Positions 37,482 to 45,705 are shown, numbered from the stretch's first letter. The stretch: 64,000 nucleotides of DNA from JBBEAM01 sp040882845 (GCA_040882845.1 JBBEAM010000007.1:1116001-1180000); one strand, 5' to 3'. The notes: a model not told the origin generated them from the letters alone. A program made the numbers and translations.

Positions 37482-37915
37482 CTCTCTTCCCCAGAGGAAG
37501 TCGCGGGCACGGTCAGCAGAGTGAGCCGCTCGACCCCGGACTCGCGCAGCAGCTCCATCACCGAGAGCACCGCATCGGCTGCAACTTGGTTATCCGCCTT
37601 CAGCTGGACCCTGGGCGCGGACTCCGCAGTCATGCGGATCGCGACGGCAGCCCGCAAAGCCTCGCGCTCCATCACCTCACCATCGAGCGCGAGGCGGCCG
37701 TCCGGAGCCAGCAGGATCAGCAGTTCCCGCTCCGCGACCCTGCCTTCGCTGCCGGAACTCGGCGGCGCGACCTGGAAGGGGTCCGTTGCGGCGAGTCGCC
37801 CTGCCAGCATGAAGAAGATCAGCAGCAGAAAGACCACGTTGATGAGCGGCAGGATCCGCTCTTCCTCGTTACGCGCGCGCGGGGCGCGGCGAAACTGCGG
37901 TCGCGTCGTGCTCAC
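37478..37915 (-). CDS. exbD: Biopolymer transport protein ExbD/TolR family (second of pair)
   Basis: 145 residues with one N-terminal membrane helix preceded by a basic/acidic cytoplasmic segment (RRAPRARNEEERILPLINVVFLLLIFFMLAG). The position of the conserved membrane Asp of ExbD/TolR is occupied by Asn (LPLINVVFLLL), whereas the other copy has LTPLIDVVFILL. The periplasmic domain ends with AVLSVMELLRESGVERLTLLTV, the typical C-terminal fold. Without the membrane Asp this copy may not conduct protons and may act as a partner subunit. ATGA overlaps occur at both ends, tying exbD-exbD-tonB together. Confidence 0.87.
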   Translation of the reverse strand: MSTTRPQFRRAPRARNEEERILPLINVVFLLLIFFMLAGRLAATDPFQVAPPSSGSEGRVAERELLILLAPDGRLALDGEVMEREALRAAVAIRMTAESAPRVQLKADNQVAADAVLSVMELLRESGVERLTLLTVPATSSGEER

Positions 37916-38337
37916 CGGCCGGCTCCACGAATCAGCGACAGCTCGACAACGCCGGCTTCCTTCACAGCATCCAGCACCCGCACGACCTGCTGCAGCGTGA
38001 CCTCCGAGGCCGGCCTCACCAATACCGGGCGATCGGGATCCTCGGCGAGGCGCGCCCGCAAGCGCAGCTGCAGCTCGTCCAGGCTCAGGCTCTCACCGGA
38101 AAGGCGCAGGCCTAGCTGACGCACTTCTACCAGGAGCGCGCCGTCCATGGACACGCCCTCCGCAGTCTGCGCCGGAGCGTTCAGAGCGATGCTGCGCCAA
38201 TCCAGAAAGGAAGACGCCAGCATGAAGAACACCAGCAGGATGAACACCACATCGATCAACGGTGTCAGGCTGATCAGGGCGCGGCGCCGGGGTGGACTCG
38301 CCAGCCGCTTCGGCAGGGCGAAGACGAGCTGTGACAT
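37912..38337 (-). CDS. exbD: Biopolymer transport protein ExbD/TolR family (first of pair)
   Basis: 141 residues. The cytoplasmic start QLVFALPKRLASPPRRRALISL is followed by the membrane helix TPLIDVVFILLVFFMLASSFLDW, containing the conserved proton-path Asp. The periplasmic domain ends RPASEVTLQQVVRVLDAVKEAGVVELSLI. It forms part of the inner-membrane motor that energises TonB. No exbB/tolQ gene is adjacent. I chose the ATG at 38337 over a TTG three codons upstream. It is the first gene of the seven-gene iron operon, 40 bases downstream of a Fur-like repeat. Confidence 0.88.
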   Translation of the reverse strand: MSQLVFALPKRLASPPRRRALISLTPLIDVVFILLVFFMLASSFLDWRSIALNAPAQTAEGVSMDGALLVEVRQLGLRLSGESLSLDELQLRLRARLAEDPDRPVLVRPASEVTLQQVVRVLDAVKEAGVVELSLIRGAGR

Positions 38338-38377
38338 GGACTCCAAGCTTCCTCGTATCGGCAGAGTGCCTGCCGCT

Positions 38378-38401
38378 CATGAGAATGAGAATGAGAATGA
38401 G
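38378..38401 (-). promoter_or_regulatory. GAGAAT hexamer array, candidate Fur-type iron box
   Basis: Three perfect head-to-tail GAGAAT units (38381-38398), followed by GAG and preceded by CAT, sit at and just after the presumed transcription start of the exbD-tonB-imelysin operon. Fur boxes can be read as arrays of GATAAT-like hexamers; here each differs by one base. The operon content (TonB system, imelysins) supports iron control. Direct repeats could also arise by slippage, so the call needs a binding test. Confidence 0.5.
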
Positions 38402-38411
38402 TAGCAATTTC

Positions 38412-38420
38412 ATCATATCA
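38412..38420 (-). promoter_or_regulatory. Extended -10 promoter element of the iron operon
   Basis: Read leftward, the sequence is TGATATGAT: a TG dinucleotide one base before TATGAT, the extended -10 form that can work without a good -35. Transcription would start near 38405, so the GAGAAT array would overlap the start and the leader, a good position for repression. Confidence 0.45.
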
Positions 38421-38580
38421 CCACCCCTCTGGCAAGCTCGAACCTGGGTCAAGCTGGCTGCGCCATACCTGGTTAGGCAGCTTCCACAGCAATAGCGGGC
38501 GGCACGAGCAAGGCCGCCTTACCCCTCAGGGCTCTGCACAATAGGGATTATCTACCAGGCAACAATTTGCCTTGATCGTG

Positions 38581-39123
38581 CTAATTCTTGACTTCGATCA
38601 GGCCGCAGGCGATGCGATCTCCGGCAGCGCCAGCCGGATCCGAGGAATAGTCGTCGGCACCGTCATGAACCACGAAGGCGGAGCCGTCGTCATCGAACAG
38701 CGAGTGCGCTTCACCTTCAGCGAGCGTGACTCCGTCCGCCAGAACCTCGATACGCAGGCTGCCTTCGGGCATATGGATGTTCGGCAAGTCGCCGGCGTGC
38801 TTGCCTTCGGGCGCGAGCATGCCGTGTTTTGCCCCCTCGGGATTGAAATGCCCGCCCGCGGATTTGAAGGGCGGCTCGCAGAGGCCCGTTTCATGGATGT
38901 GGAAGGCGTGGGTGCCTTGGGGCAGGCCATCGAACCGAATCTCGATCAGCACGCCATGCGGCGTTTCCGTCAGCTCGGCCACGCCGACCTCCTCGCCATC
39001 CGCGCTCTGCAACGCTGCCGTCGCGCGCAGATCCTGCGCCGCCACGCCGGTTATCCCGAAAACGGCGCAAAGCGCGGCCGTTGCAAACAGCAGTCCGGCC
39101 TTAGCTGTCAATTCCCGTGCCAT
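38581..39123 (-). CDS. sodC: Periplasmic Cu/Zn superoxide dismutase
   Basis: 180 residues with a signal peptide (ARELTAKAGLLFATAALCAVFGITGVAA). It converts superoxide to H2O2 and O2 in the periplasm. Metal ligands: HAFHIHETG (Cu His pair), the bridging His in GGHFNPEG, KHGMLAPEGKHAGDLPN (Zn site His/Asp), and FVVHDGADD for the last Cu His. The disulfide Cys are in GLCEPPF and RIACGLIEV. Length is normal. It lies 243 bases upstream of the iron operon on the same strand. The ATG at 39123 has AAGGGG eight bases upstream. Iron-linked oxidative stress may explain the proximity. Confidence 0.94.
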   Translation of the reverse strand: MARELTAKAGLLFATAALCAVFGITGVAAQDLRATAALQSADGEEVGVAELTETPHGVLIEIRFDGLPQGTHAFHIHETGLCEPPFKSAGGHFNPEGAKHGMLAPEGKHAGDLPNIHMPEGSLRIEVLADGVTLAEGEAHSLFDDDGSAFVVHDGADDYSSDPAGAAGDRIACGLIEVKN

Positions 39124-39267
39124 TGTCCTCACCCCTTAGTCCGTGGCGGTCAATCCCCTGACGATCGTCTTGAGATCGCAAGGATAGCTCTCTCGTAGAT
39201 AGGGTGGGAGAGGCGCTTTTCCTGTGACGATTATCGGGACCTCACCTGAAAGAACCCCCAAAGCGGA

Positions 39268-39291
39268 ACGGGCGCCCCTTGGGGCGCCCGT
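39268..39291 (-). terminator. Strong intrinsic hairpin
   Basis: An 11-bp perfect stem (ACGGGCGCCCC / GGGGCGCCCGT) with a TT centre lies 30 bases past the stop of the relic gene reading leftward. It is followed on that strand by T-rich sequence (TTCCGCTTTGGGGGTTCTTT). It should separate the relic from sodC. Confidence 0.65.
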
Positions 39292-39320
39292 CCGTTGTTT
39301 GGCGGTTTGTGTTCCGGGCA

Positions 39321-39727
39321 TTACCAGGAGAGTTTGACGCCGCCGGAGACCACGTGCTGGTCGTAGTCCGGGTTGATTCGGCCGTCGTAGTCGAGGAACA
39401 GCTGCCAGGTCCGGCCGATGTCCACCGTCACTCCGGCGCCGACCACCGCGCTGTCGATCACCAGGATGCCGTTCGCGCTGGGGGACGCGCTGACACTCGT
39501 GCCGACCTGGCCCTGGTTGGCGATGCTGTTCTCGACCGTGGCGTTGCCGACCAGGATGTAATCCGTCGAAGAGTCCCGATGTCGACCGAGGAGACCGAGG
39601 TATCGGCGACCTCCGTCCCGTCAGCGCGCGCATCCTGCGCGGCGACTGTCCAGCCCGCGGCCAGACCGAAAACGGACGTCGAAACCAGCAGCGCCCGGAA
39701 CGCGGACGAAGAACGATACTCACGCAT
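39321..39727 (-). pseudogene. Frameshifted autotransporter relic: signal peptide joined out of frame to the last beta strands
   Basis: An ATG at 39727 with a GGGGGTG site opens a clear signal peptide (EYRSSSAFRALLVSTSVFGLAAG). That frame degenerates after about 50 residues and stops near 39458. In another frame of the same strand, the segment from about 39575 to the TAA at 39321 encodes NGILVIDSAVVGAGVTVDIG and WQLFLDYDGRINPDYD, and ends GGVKLSW. This is the terminal strand pattern of an autotransporter beta-domain with a C-terminal aromatic residue. Joined by one frameshift, the product would be only ~135 residues against 250-300 for a full barrel, so internal sequence is also lost. A small intact outer-membrane protein with a sequencing error is the alternative. 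Confidence 0.6.
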
Positions 39728-40067
39728 GGCCACACCCCCATAAGGCCAATACTCAGTGCGGCTGGCACAAGATGCGCAGCGACACCGCAGATAAAAATAA
39801 CCACAAACTAGAATTTTGGTATGTAAAACCTATTCTCTGCGGCGTGCTCAGCACGGCGGAAGGGCGCTTTTTTTAAGCTTAGTTGCAATACTGCGACGCT
39901 CCTTTAGTCTGGAATATCTGCATGGGTTTTTTCACTCAAACAGAATTCCTTGCCGCCAACTCGCTCCGCGCAGCACTTCAGCAAAAGACAGCGCCTCAAG
40001 AAGCTGGTTTTGCTATTCTTTGGGCTTAGGCCATCCCTCTCCCCCTCAGCCAAATTCAGAGGATTCC
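39728..40067. other. 340-bp A/T-richer gap between the relic and the amidase
   Basis: No gene supported. Base composition is clearly less GC-rich than the flanking genes, with short A/T tracts near 39790-39835. A 7-T run at 39868-39874 follows a small dyad (CGTGCT-C-AGCACG, about 39843-39855). It should hold the promoters of the relic (leftward) and the amidase (rightward), and AGAGGA lies five bases before the amidase ATG. An in-frame open stretch upstream of that ATG is not protein-like. Confidence 0.5.
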
Positions 40068-41507
40068 ATGCATCCCTGCGATTTCAGCGCCGTCGAGGCG
40101 CGCCGTCTGATCGGCACCAGACAGCTCTCCCCCGTGGAGCTGCTTGACTCCTGCCTGGTGCGAATCGCGGCGGTGAACGCCTCGGTCAAGGCGGTAGTTG
40201 CGCTCGATGAGGAGCGCGCCCGGCTCGAAGCGGAGCAGGCGGAAGCGGCGGCGGCGTCCGGTGAGCCGCTTGGCCCGCTGCACGGTTTACCCATCGGCAT
40301 CAAAGACCTGGTCGATGTGGCCGGGCTGCGCACGACCTATGGATCGCAGCTCTATGCCGAGCATATTCCCGAGCACGACGAGGGTTTGATCCAGCGTTTG
40401 AGGGCGGCCGGCGGCCTGGTCTTCGCCAAGACGAACTGTCCGGAGTGGGGCGCCGGCGGCAACACCACCAACCCGGTCTACGGCGCCAGCGGCAACCCCT
40501 TCGCGCCTGAGCTGACCTGCGGCGGCTCCTCCGGCGGCTCGGCAATCGCCCTGGCAACCGGCATGATGCCGCTGGCGCATGGCTCCGACAACGCCGGCAG
40601 CTTGCGGATTCCAGCCTCGTTCTGCGGCGTCGTCGGATTCCGTCCCTCGCATGGTCTGGTCCCTTCGGAACGGCGCGCCATGGGTGCCTCGCCCTTCATG
40701 CTGGAGGGGCCGATGGGCCGCGATGTCGCGGATACCCAGCTCATGCTGCGCGGCCTGCTGAGCGACGACAGCCGGGATTACCTCGCTGGCCCAGTCGATC
40801 CGGCCCTGCACAGACCGCTCGAGCCGCTGGATATCTCGGAGTTGCGCATCGCGGTCTCGGAAGACCTCGGCTTCGCGCCGATTGAGGACGGGCTGCGCGC
40901 CACCTTCCAATCCCGGATCGAGCCACTGCGCGCCCTGTTCGCCAGCGCCCGTGACGCCGACCCCGACTTCACCGAGGTCGACCGCACCTACGACATCCTC
41001 CGGGCGGTCTCCTACATCGCGTCCTGGGGCGAGCGCTACAAAGAATGGGGCGAGAAGGTCGGGCCGCTGGTCGATGCCAACATGAAAAGCGCCCTCGCCT
41101 ACGGCGTCGAGGATGTCGGCTGGGCCTACGCCCAGCAGACCCGGCTGTACCAGGAATTCCAGGCCTTCTTCGCCGGCTGCGACCTGCTGCTCTGCCCCAC
41201 CATGGGAGTCTACCCCTGGCCCAAGGAGGTGCTGTTTCCCACCGAGGTCAACGGCCGGCCGATGCGCAACTACTTCCACTACGTGGCGATGACCTACGGC
41301 ATCACCCTGATGGGCCACCCGGCGATCTCAATCCCCTGCGGTCGCGACGACCGCGGTCTGCCTTTTGGGCTGCAGATCGTCGGACCGCGACACGGCGACC
41401 TGCTGGTCCTGCGCGCCGCCAAGGCGCTGGAGGCGATCTTCGCAGAGCGAAGCGAAACCGCCCGCCCCCTGCCCGACCTCAAGGCCCTGGAAAGCCCGGC
41501 CAGCTAA
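40068..41507 (+). CDS. Amidase-signature family amidohydrolase
   Basis: 479 residues. Hydrolyses a C-N amide bond with a Ser-cisSer-Lys triad. Triad positions: Lys in GLPIGIKDLVDVAG (near residue 75), the cis-Ser in CGGSSGGSAIALATG (near 150), and the nucleophile Ser in GSDNAGSLRIPAS (near 175). The last motif has N-A-G where most members have T-G-G. VGFRPSHGLVPSERR and HPAISIPCGRDDRGLPFGLQIVG complete the fold. The ATG at 40068 follows AGAGGA. It converges on the SDR gene with six bases between stops. Beside an aromatic catabolic operon it could release an aromatic acid from an amide, but the substrate is unknown. Confidence 0.88.
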   Translation: MHPCDFSAVEARRLIGTRQLSPVELLDSCLVRIAAVNASVKAVVALDEERARLEAEQAEAAAASGEPLGPLHGLPIGIKDLVDVAGLRTTYGSQLYAEHIPEHDEGLIQRLRAAGGLVFAKTNCPEWGAGGNTTNPVYGASGNPFAPELTCGGSSGGSAIALATGMMPLAHGSDNAGSLRIPASFCGVVGFRPSHGLVPSERRAMGASPFMLEGPMGRDVADTQLMLRGLLSDDSRDYLAGPVDPALHRPLEPLDISELRIAVSEDLGFAPIEDGLRATFQSRIEPLRALFASARDADPDFTEVDRTYDILRAVSYIASWGERYKEWGEKVGPLVDANMKSALAYGVEDVGWAYAQQTRLYQEFQAFFAGCDLLLCPTMGVYPWPKEVLFPTEVNGRPMRNYFHYVAMTYGITLMGHPAISIPCGRDDRGLPFGLQIVGPRHGDLLVLRAAKALEAIFAERSETARPLPDLKALESPAS

Positions 41508-41513
41508 GCGCGG

Positions 41514-42266
41514 TTACATACCGCCGCCGGCGTCGATCAAGGCTGCAGTGACGTAGGACGCCTGATCGGACAGCAGCCAGAGGGCGGACTCGGCGATCTC
41601 CTCGGGCGCAGCGACACGCTGCATCGGTGGAATCCTGGAGAGCCGCGCCAGCTTGTCAGGATTTGCGGCGAAGCCGTGAATGTCGGTGTCGGTGATTCCC
41701 ACGCGCAAACTATTGACCCGAATCCCCTCCGCCGCCACCTCGCGCGCCATGCCCAGGGTAAAGCTGTCCAGCGCCCCCTTGGTCGCGGCGTAGTGGACAT
41801 AAACCCCCGGCGAGCCCAGCTTGGCCGCGCCCGAAGAGATGTTGACGATCGCCCCGCCCTGGCCGCCATGCGCCGTCGACATCCGCTTCACCGCCTCACG
41901 GGCGCAGAGGAAGGCGCCGATCACGTTGACCGCGAAAGCCTTTTCGATCTGCTCCTGGGTTACCGCTTCGATCCGCGCAGTGCCGCCGGTGATCCCGGCG
42001 TTGTTGACCAGCGCCGTGAGGGGACCGAACTCACCGTCGAGCGCCGCGAAGATCTCCAGCACGTCGGCGTCGCGCGAGACATCGCCGGGAAGCGCCAGGG
42101 CGCGGCCGCCCGCCGCCTCGATCTCTGCCACCACCCGGCCCGCAGAGTCTGCATCGCTGCGGTAGTTGACCCCGACGGCGTAGCCGCGCGCCGCGGCAAG
42201 GCGCGCGATCGCGGCGCCGATGCCGCGTCCCGCACCGGTGACCAGAAGGACCTGCCGGTCCTTCAT
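41514..42266 (-). CDS. Short-chain dehydrogenase/reductase
   Basis: 250 residues, classical SDR. NAD(P) motif VTGAGRGIGAAIARL, the structural NNAG (ALVNNAGITGG), the catalytic Ser in IVNISSGAAKLG and Y-x3-K in YVHYAATKGALDSF are all present. NYRSDADSAGR after strand 2 suggests NADP preference. The C-terminus ends SYVTAALIDAGGGM. It is last in the leftward module A operon (ATGA overlap with the cyclodeaminase-like gene). It may oxidise a dihydrodiol or reduce a keto intermediate of the pathway; substrate not predictable. Confidence 0.9.
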   Translation of the reverse strand: MKDRQVLLVTGAGRGIGAAIARLAAARGYAVGVNYRSDADSAGRVVAEIEAAGGRALALPGDVSRDADVLEIFAALDGEFGPLTALVNNAGITGGTARIEAVTQEQIEKAFAVNVIGAFLCAREAVKRMSTAHGGQGGAIVNISSGAAKLGSPGVYVHYAATKGALDSFTLGMAREVAAEGIRVNSLRVGITDTDIHGFAANPDKLARLSRIPPMQRVAAPEEIAESALWLLSDQASYVTAALIDAGGGM

Positions 42267-43261
42267 GTCCGCTCGAGCGCTCGTCCCACGCCCGCGGCTT
42301 CGGCGGCCCGGTAGAGGCAGGCGGCGACGCCGATGTATTCCAGCGCCGTCCCGCCGGAGCCGAAGAGAGTCACCTCGGCGTCCTCACGCCGGCCTTCCGC
42401 CGTGCCGGCCAACAACGAGCCTAGATCGCCGCGCAGGTGACCCTCCCCGATGGCGCCCTCGGCCAGGGGGATGAGGAACTCGCCCTTTTCCGCAAAGGTC
42501 TGCGCGATGTCGTCGACGAAGAAGCTGGCCCGCGCAACGGTCGCGCTGTCGATCTCGCGGGTCCTGGGATAGTGCATGCCGATGGCGTTGATGTGGGTTC
42601 CCTCGGCGATCTCGCCGCTGGCGATCACCGGGCTGTGCGCCGTGGTCACCGTGGTCAGAATGTCCGCCCCTGCCGCCGCAGCGGCGGGAGACTCCACGGC
42701 ACGTACGGAAATGCCCTTCAACTCGGCAGCCAGGCGTTCCGCGAAAGCCTGGCGCTTGGCGGCATCGCGGCTGTAGCAGCGGACTTCCTCGAGCTGGCGT
42801 ACGCGTGCGATAGCGCGCGGCTGATCGAAGGCGAAGGTGCCGCAGCCGATCAGGCCCAGGACCGCGCTCTCCGGCCGGGAGAGCGCCCGCGTGGCCGTGG
42901 CGGTTACCGCCGCGGTGGCCCACTGGGTGACGGCTTCTCCCTCGACGATGGCCAGCAGCTCGCCGCCCGTGGCCGAGCTGAGCAGAATGCGGAAATCCAG
43001 CGGACGGCCGTAACCGGCGGGATAGGTGACCACGCCCATGAAACCGGCTTCCAGCAGCGCGGCCCCGAGAATCTTGAAGGAACGCGGACGCGCGGCCTCC
43101 GGCTCGACATCGGTGTTGAGACTCTGCCGGCCGAGCAGTCGCGCCGTCCCCTGGCCCATTTCTCGATAGGCGGCGGTCACGGCCTCGATGTGGGCGTCCA
43201 AGCCGGCGTCGTCGCGAAGACGCAGCGCCTCGACGTCGCTAGCTGTGATGAGCCGGGTCAT
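42263..43261 (-). CDS. Ornithine cyclodeaminase/mu-crystallin family protein (copy 1)
   Basis: 332 residues. The family binds NAD(P) and includes ornithine cyclodeaminase, ketimine reductases and alanine dehydrogenase-like enzymes. Seen here: the substrate-lobe start TRLITASDVEAL, FKILGAALLEAGFMGVVTYPAGY, GGELLAIVEGEAVTQWATAAVTATATRAL, the Rossmann loop VLGLIGCGTFAFDQPRAI (glycine pattern G-x-G-x-x), and GTHINAIGMHYPRTREIDSATV. Members in degradation operons often reduce C=N bonds. The Lys usually found in the substrate site (MKxxxxxP) reads G-V-V-T-Y-P here, so the activity may differ. It sits between the SDR and CMD-like genes with 4-bp overlaps. Confidence 0.83.
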   Translation of the reverse strand: MTRLITASDVEALRLRDDAGLDAHIEAVTAAYREMGQGTARLLGRQSLNTDVEPEAARPRSFKILGAALLEAGFMGVVTYPAGYGRPLDFRILLSSATGGELLAIVEGEAVTQWATAAVTATATRALSRPESAVLGLIGCGTFAFDQPRAIARVRQLEEVRCYSRDAAKRQAFAERLAAELKGISVRAVESPAAAAAGADILTTVTTAHSPVIASGEIAEGTHINAIGMHYPRTREIDSATVARASFFVDDIAQTFAEKGEFLIPLAEGAIGEGHLRGDLGSLLAGTAEGRREDAEVTLFGSGGTALEYIGVAACLYRAAEAAGVGRALERT

Positions 43262-43803
43262 TCTTCCTCGAAGATCGAGGGGACAGGGAGCTTCATGGCG
43301 AAGACCTTGCAAATCGCGCACATCATCTGAAAGCGGGCGATCTGCAGCACCGCCGCCAAGGCCTGCTCGGCGCCGAGATCGCCGATCACCGCCTGCAAGG
43401 CTGCCGTGGCGTCCCCTCCATCGATCACGGCAATGGCCAGATCGCGCAGCTTTTGTTCCGTGGCATCGAGCTGACTTTCCGCCGGTATGATTTCGCCAGT
43501 CAGCTCGCCGATCCAATCCCGGGAGAAGCCGCTGTTCAGCGAGAGACGCTCATGCTGGATACGCTCGTAGTCGCCGCCGCAGCGCGCGCAGGAGACCAGC
43601 GCCAGGAGCTCGTTCTTCTTGAGATCGAGCGGCGCCTTCACCGCACCCGTGTACTCCATGAACTTGAGCAGAGCTTCGGGGTTGTTGCCGACCACCTGAA
43701 AGTACTCGCCGAAGTAGTCGAGGCGCTCGACCACCGGTTTCAGCAGTTCCTGCACCCGCGGATCGGAGTTCTCGAAAGAAAGGCGGGGGATGGCATCGGT
43801 CAT
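43258..43803 (-). CDS. Carboxymuconolactone decarboxylase-like (CMD/AhpD fold) protein, copy 1
   Basis: 181 residues, alpha-helical CMD-like fold. The core motif is VSCARCGGDYERIQHERLS, with a CxxC pair and the Y-E-x-x-x-H-E helix of the family. The start AIPRLSFENSDPRVQELLKPVVERLDYFGEYF and the end LPVPSIFEEE match the second copy at 55973-56530, so they are paralogues. It is not PcaC, which is shorter. Possible roles are a decarboxylase/isomerase of a ring-cleavage product or, because of CxxC, a thiol peroxidase-like activity. It lies in module A between the TRAP permease and the cyclodeaminase-like gene. Confidence 0.82.
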   Translation of the reverse strand: MTDAIPRLSFENSDPRVQELLKPVVERLDYFGEYFQVVGNNPEALLKFMEYTGAVKAPLDLKKNELLALVSCARCGGDYERIQHERLSLNSGFSRDWIGELTGEIIPAESQLDATEQKLRDLAIAVIDGGDATAALQAVIGDLGAEQALAAVLQIARFQMMCAICKVFAMKLPVPSIFEEE

Positions 43804-43832
43804 GCGGGCAGTCTCCAGTAGGGGTCTAGGCC

Positions 43833-45143
43833 TCAGATCAAACTTGGCAGGAAGGTCACGATCGGCGGCGCCAGGAAGAGGATGACGATGGCGATCAGGA
43901 ATATCGCAACGAAGGGCCAGGCGGCCTTGAAGACGTCACTAGTACTCATCAGCTCCGTCGAGCCCCTCAACGCAAAGAGCGCGTAGCCGAAGGGCGGCGA
44001 GATACCGCCAACGGTGATGTTCAACAGGAAGATCGTCCAGAACCACACCGGATCGAAGCCGAGCGTAGCGATCAAGGGCGAATAGATCGGAATCACCACC
44101 AGCATCAGCGCGATCTGATCGATGAACATGCAGAGCACGAAAGGCAGCAACATCATCAGAATGAACATCATGGTCGGCGACAGGCCGGCCATGGTCACCG
44201 CATCGACGACCCCGGAAGTCGCGCCGGTGAAGGACAGCAACTGGGTGAACATCTTCGAGCTGACCATGATGATCAGGATCATCGCCGAGATCTTGGCGGC
44301 GCCGATCAGGGAGTCGATCATCATCTGCGGCGTCAGCTTCTTGTTGAAGGCCGCGGCCAGGAGAGCTCCGGCAACGCCGGTTGCCGCCGCCTCGGTCGGC
44401 GTAGCGATGCCGAGCAGGATGAAGCCCATCACCGAAAAAATGATGATGGTGAAGGGCAGCATGTTGGCTAAAGCCACCAGCATTTCCTTACCCGTCACTT
44501 CGCCCTGCTCGCTGGCGACGTCCTTGGGTGCATCCTCCGGATAACGGCGGATGCGGTACTGCACATAGACCAGGAACAGCAGCGCGAGCAGCAGTCCCGG
44601 CATGATGCCGGCGATCAGCAGCTGCGCGATCGAGGTGTCTGAAAGCGTCCCGATGATGATCACCAGGATGCTCGGCGGAATAATCGGGGCGAGGCCGCAA
44701 CCGCCGAGAATCACCCCCGCCGAGAGAATCTTGTTGTAGCCGCGCTCGACCATGCCCGGCAGCACCGAGCGGCCAAGCATCGCCGCCACCGCCATCCCGG
44801 CGCCCGACAGCGCGCCGAGAATCACCGAAAGCGTGATGACCAGCACGTACTGGCGTCCCCGTACCTTGCCGACCAGCTTGTCGACGGAATCGAACAGCAC
44901 GTCCATGGTGCCGGAACGGAACAGGATCTCGCCCAGCAGGATGAAGAAGGGGATGGTCAACAGGGGCTTGGTCGTCGCGGTATCGAAGACCGAGTTGGCG
45001 AACATGCCGAAGCCGGCCGTTCCGATCACCACCAGCGTCCCGATCACATTGATCAGAAAGAAGGAGACGAAGACCGGCAGTCCGGAGATGAAGAGTACCA
45101 GGAGGATCGCAAAGCCGATCCCGAGAGTTTCCGCCCAGCCCAT
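43833..45143 (-). CDS. TRAP transporter large permease (DctM-type), module A
   Basis: 436 residues with about twelve membrane helices. Motifs: LLVLFISGLPVFVSFFLINVIG, AAMLGRSVLPGMVERGYNK, GGCGLAPIIPPSILVIIIGTLS, LLGIATPTEAAATGVAGALL, FIDQIALMLVVIPIYSPLI and VGGISPPFGYALFALRGS. This is the subgroup with shortened loops that pairs with DctP7-like binding proteins. It follows dctQ by four bases. Given its place in an operon with Rieske and ring-cleavage genes, it should import the aromatic substrate. Confidence 0.92.
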   Translation of the reverse strand: MGWAETLGIGFAILLVLFISGLPVFVSFFLINVIGTLVVIGTAGFGMFANSVFDTATTKPLLTIPFFILLGEILFRSGTMDVLFDSVDKLVGKVRGRQYVLVITLSVILGALSGAGMAVAAMLGRSVLPGMVERGYNKILSAGVILGGCGLAPIIPPSILVIIIGTLSDTSIAQLLIAGIMPGLLLALLFLVYVQYRIRRYPEDAPKDVASEQGEVTGKEMLVALANMLPFTIIIFSVMGFILLGIATPTEAAATGVAGALLAAAFNKKLTPQMMIDSLIGAAKISAMILIIMVSSKMFTQLLSFTGATSGVVDAVTMAGLSPTMMFILMMLLPFVLCMFIDQIALMLVVIPIYSPLIATLGFDPVWFWTIFLLNITVGGISPPFGYALFALRGSTELMSTSDVFKAAWPFVAIFLIAIVILFLAPPIVTFLPSLI

Positions 45144-45147
45144 GCCG

Positions 45148-45666
45148 CTAGCCCACGCTCACGTCGCCGGGGTGCGCACGGCCCCGCACGGCCGTGAAGA
45201 TGTGGCGGATGAAATAGAGACCGCAGTTGCAGAAGCCGTAACCAATCACGGCCATGATCCACCATTTCTGCGTCGACGCCGAAGCGATGGTGACGACACC
45301 TGAATTATAGAGATCGAGGGTCTCGTCGAAGGCGATCCAGGCGCTCATCAGACACACCCCTGCGGCCAGGGTCATGGTTGTGGTTTCCAGGATCCGCCGC
45401 GGAGTCTCGGGCAGTTGCTCGGGAAAGATCTCGATAGCGATATGACTGCTCAACCGGCAGAGCTCCGGCGCCACCGCGAAGATCACGATGACCAGGAGAT
45501 AACTGGTCCAGTCGCTGGTCCAGGTGGTCGGTGCGTTGAAGAAGTAACGCACCGCCACTTCATAGATGTACATCGAGGTGGAGGCGCCAAGCGCGGCGCC
45601 TCCAATGTAGGTGCTCACCAAGGTGAGCAGATCATGCGCCCTCAGAACAGGGTTGGTCGTGGACAT
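45148..45666 (-). CDS. TRAP transporter small permease (DctQ-type), module A
   Basis: 172 residues with four membrane helices. LVSTYIGGAALGASTSMYIYEVAVRYFFNAPTTW holds the family R-Y-x-F-N-x-P-x-x-W-T motif, then SYLLVIVIFAVAPELCRLSSHIAIEIFPEQLP, where the G-H-V motif of other DctQ proteins reads S-S-H-I. A third helix covers TMTLAAGVCLMSAWIAF and a fourth WIMAVIGYGFCNCGLYFI. It lies between the two binding-protein genes and the large permease, all leftward. Confidence 0.88.
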   Translation of the reverse strand: MSTTNPVLRAHDLLTLVSTYIGGAALGASTSMYIYEVAVRYFFNAPTTWTSDWTSYLLVIVIFAVAPELCRLSSHIAIEIFPEQLPETPRRILETTTMTLAAGVCLMSAWIAFDETLDLYNSGVVTIASASTQKWWIMAVIGYGFCNCGLYFIRHIFTAVRGRAHPGDVSVG

Positions 45667-45705
45667 GGTAAGTCCGCTCCCGCTCGGGTTCGACTGAGCG
45701 CCAGA

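Noticed and set aside
38093..38452. Leu/Ile-rich reading frame through the GAGAAT array that could look like a leader peptide
   Set aside because: The hydrophobic stretch is only the translation of the hexamer repeat, and the rest overlaps exbD in another frame.
39843..39874. Small dyad followed by seven T, resembling a plus-strand terminator
   Set aside because: The stem has only 6 bp with a one-base loop and is separated from the T-run; no plus-strand gene ends before it.
39816..40067. N-terminal extension of the amidase by 84 codons
   Set aside because: Sequence is not protein-like, and AGAGGA directly precedes the ATG at 40068, where family homology begins.
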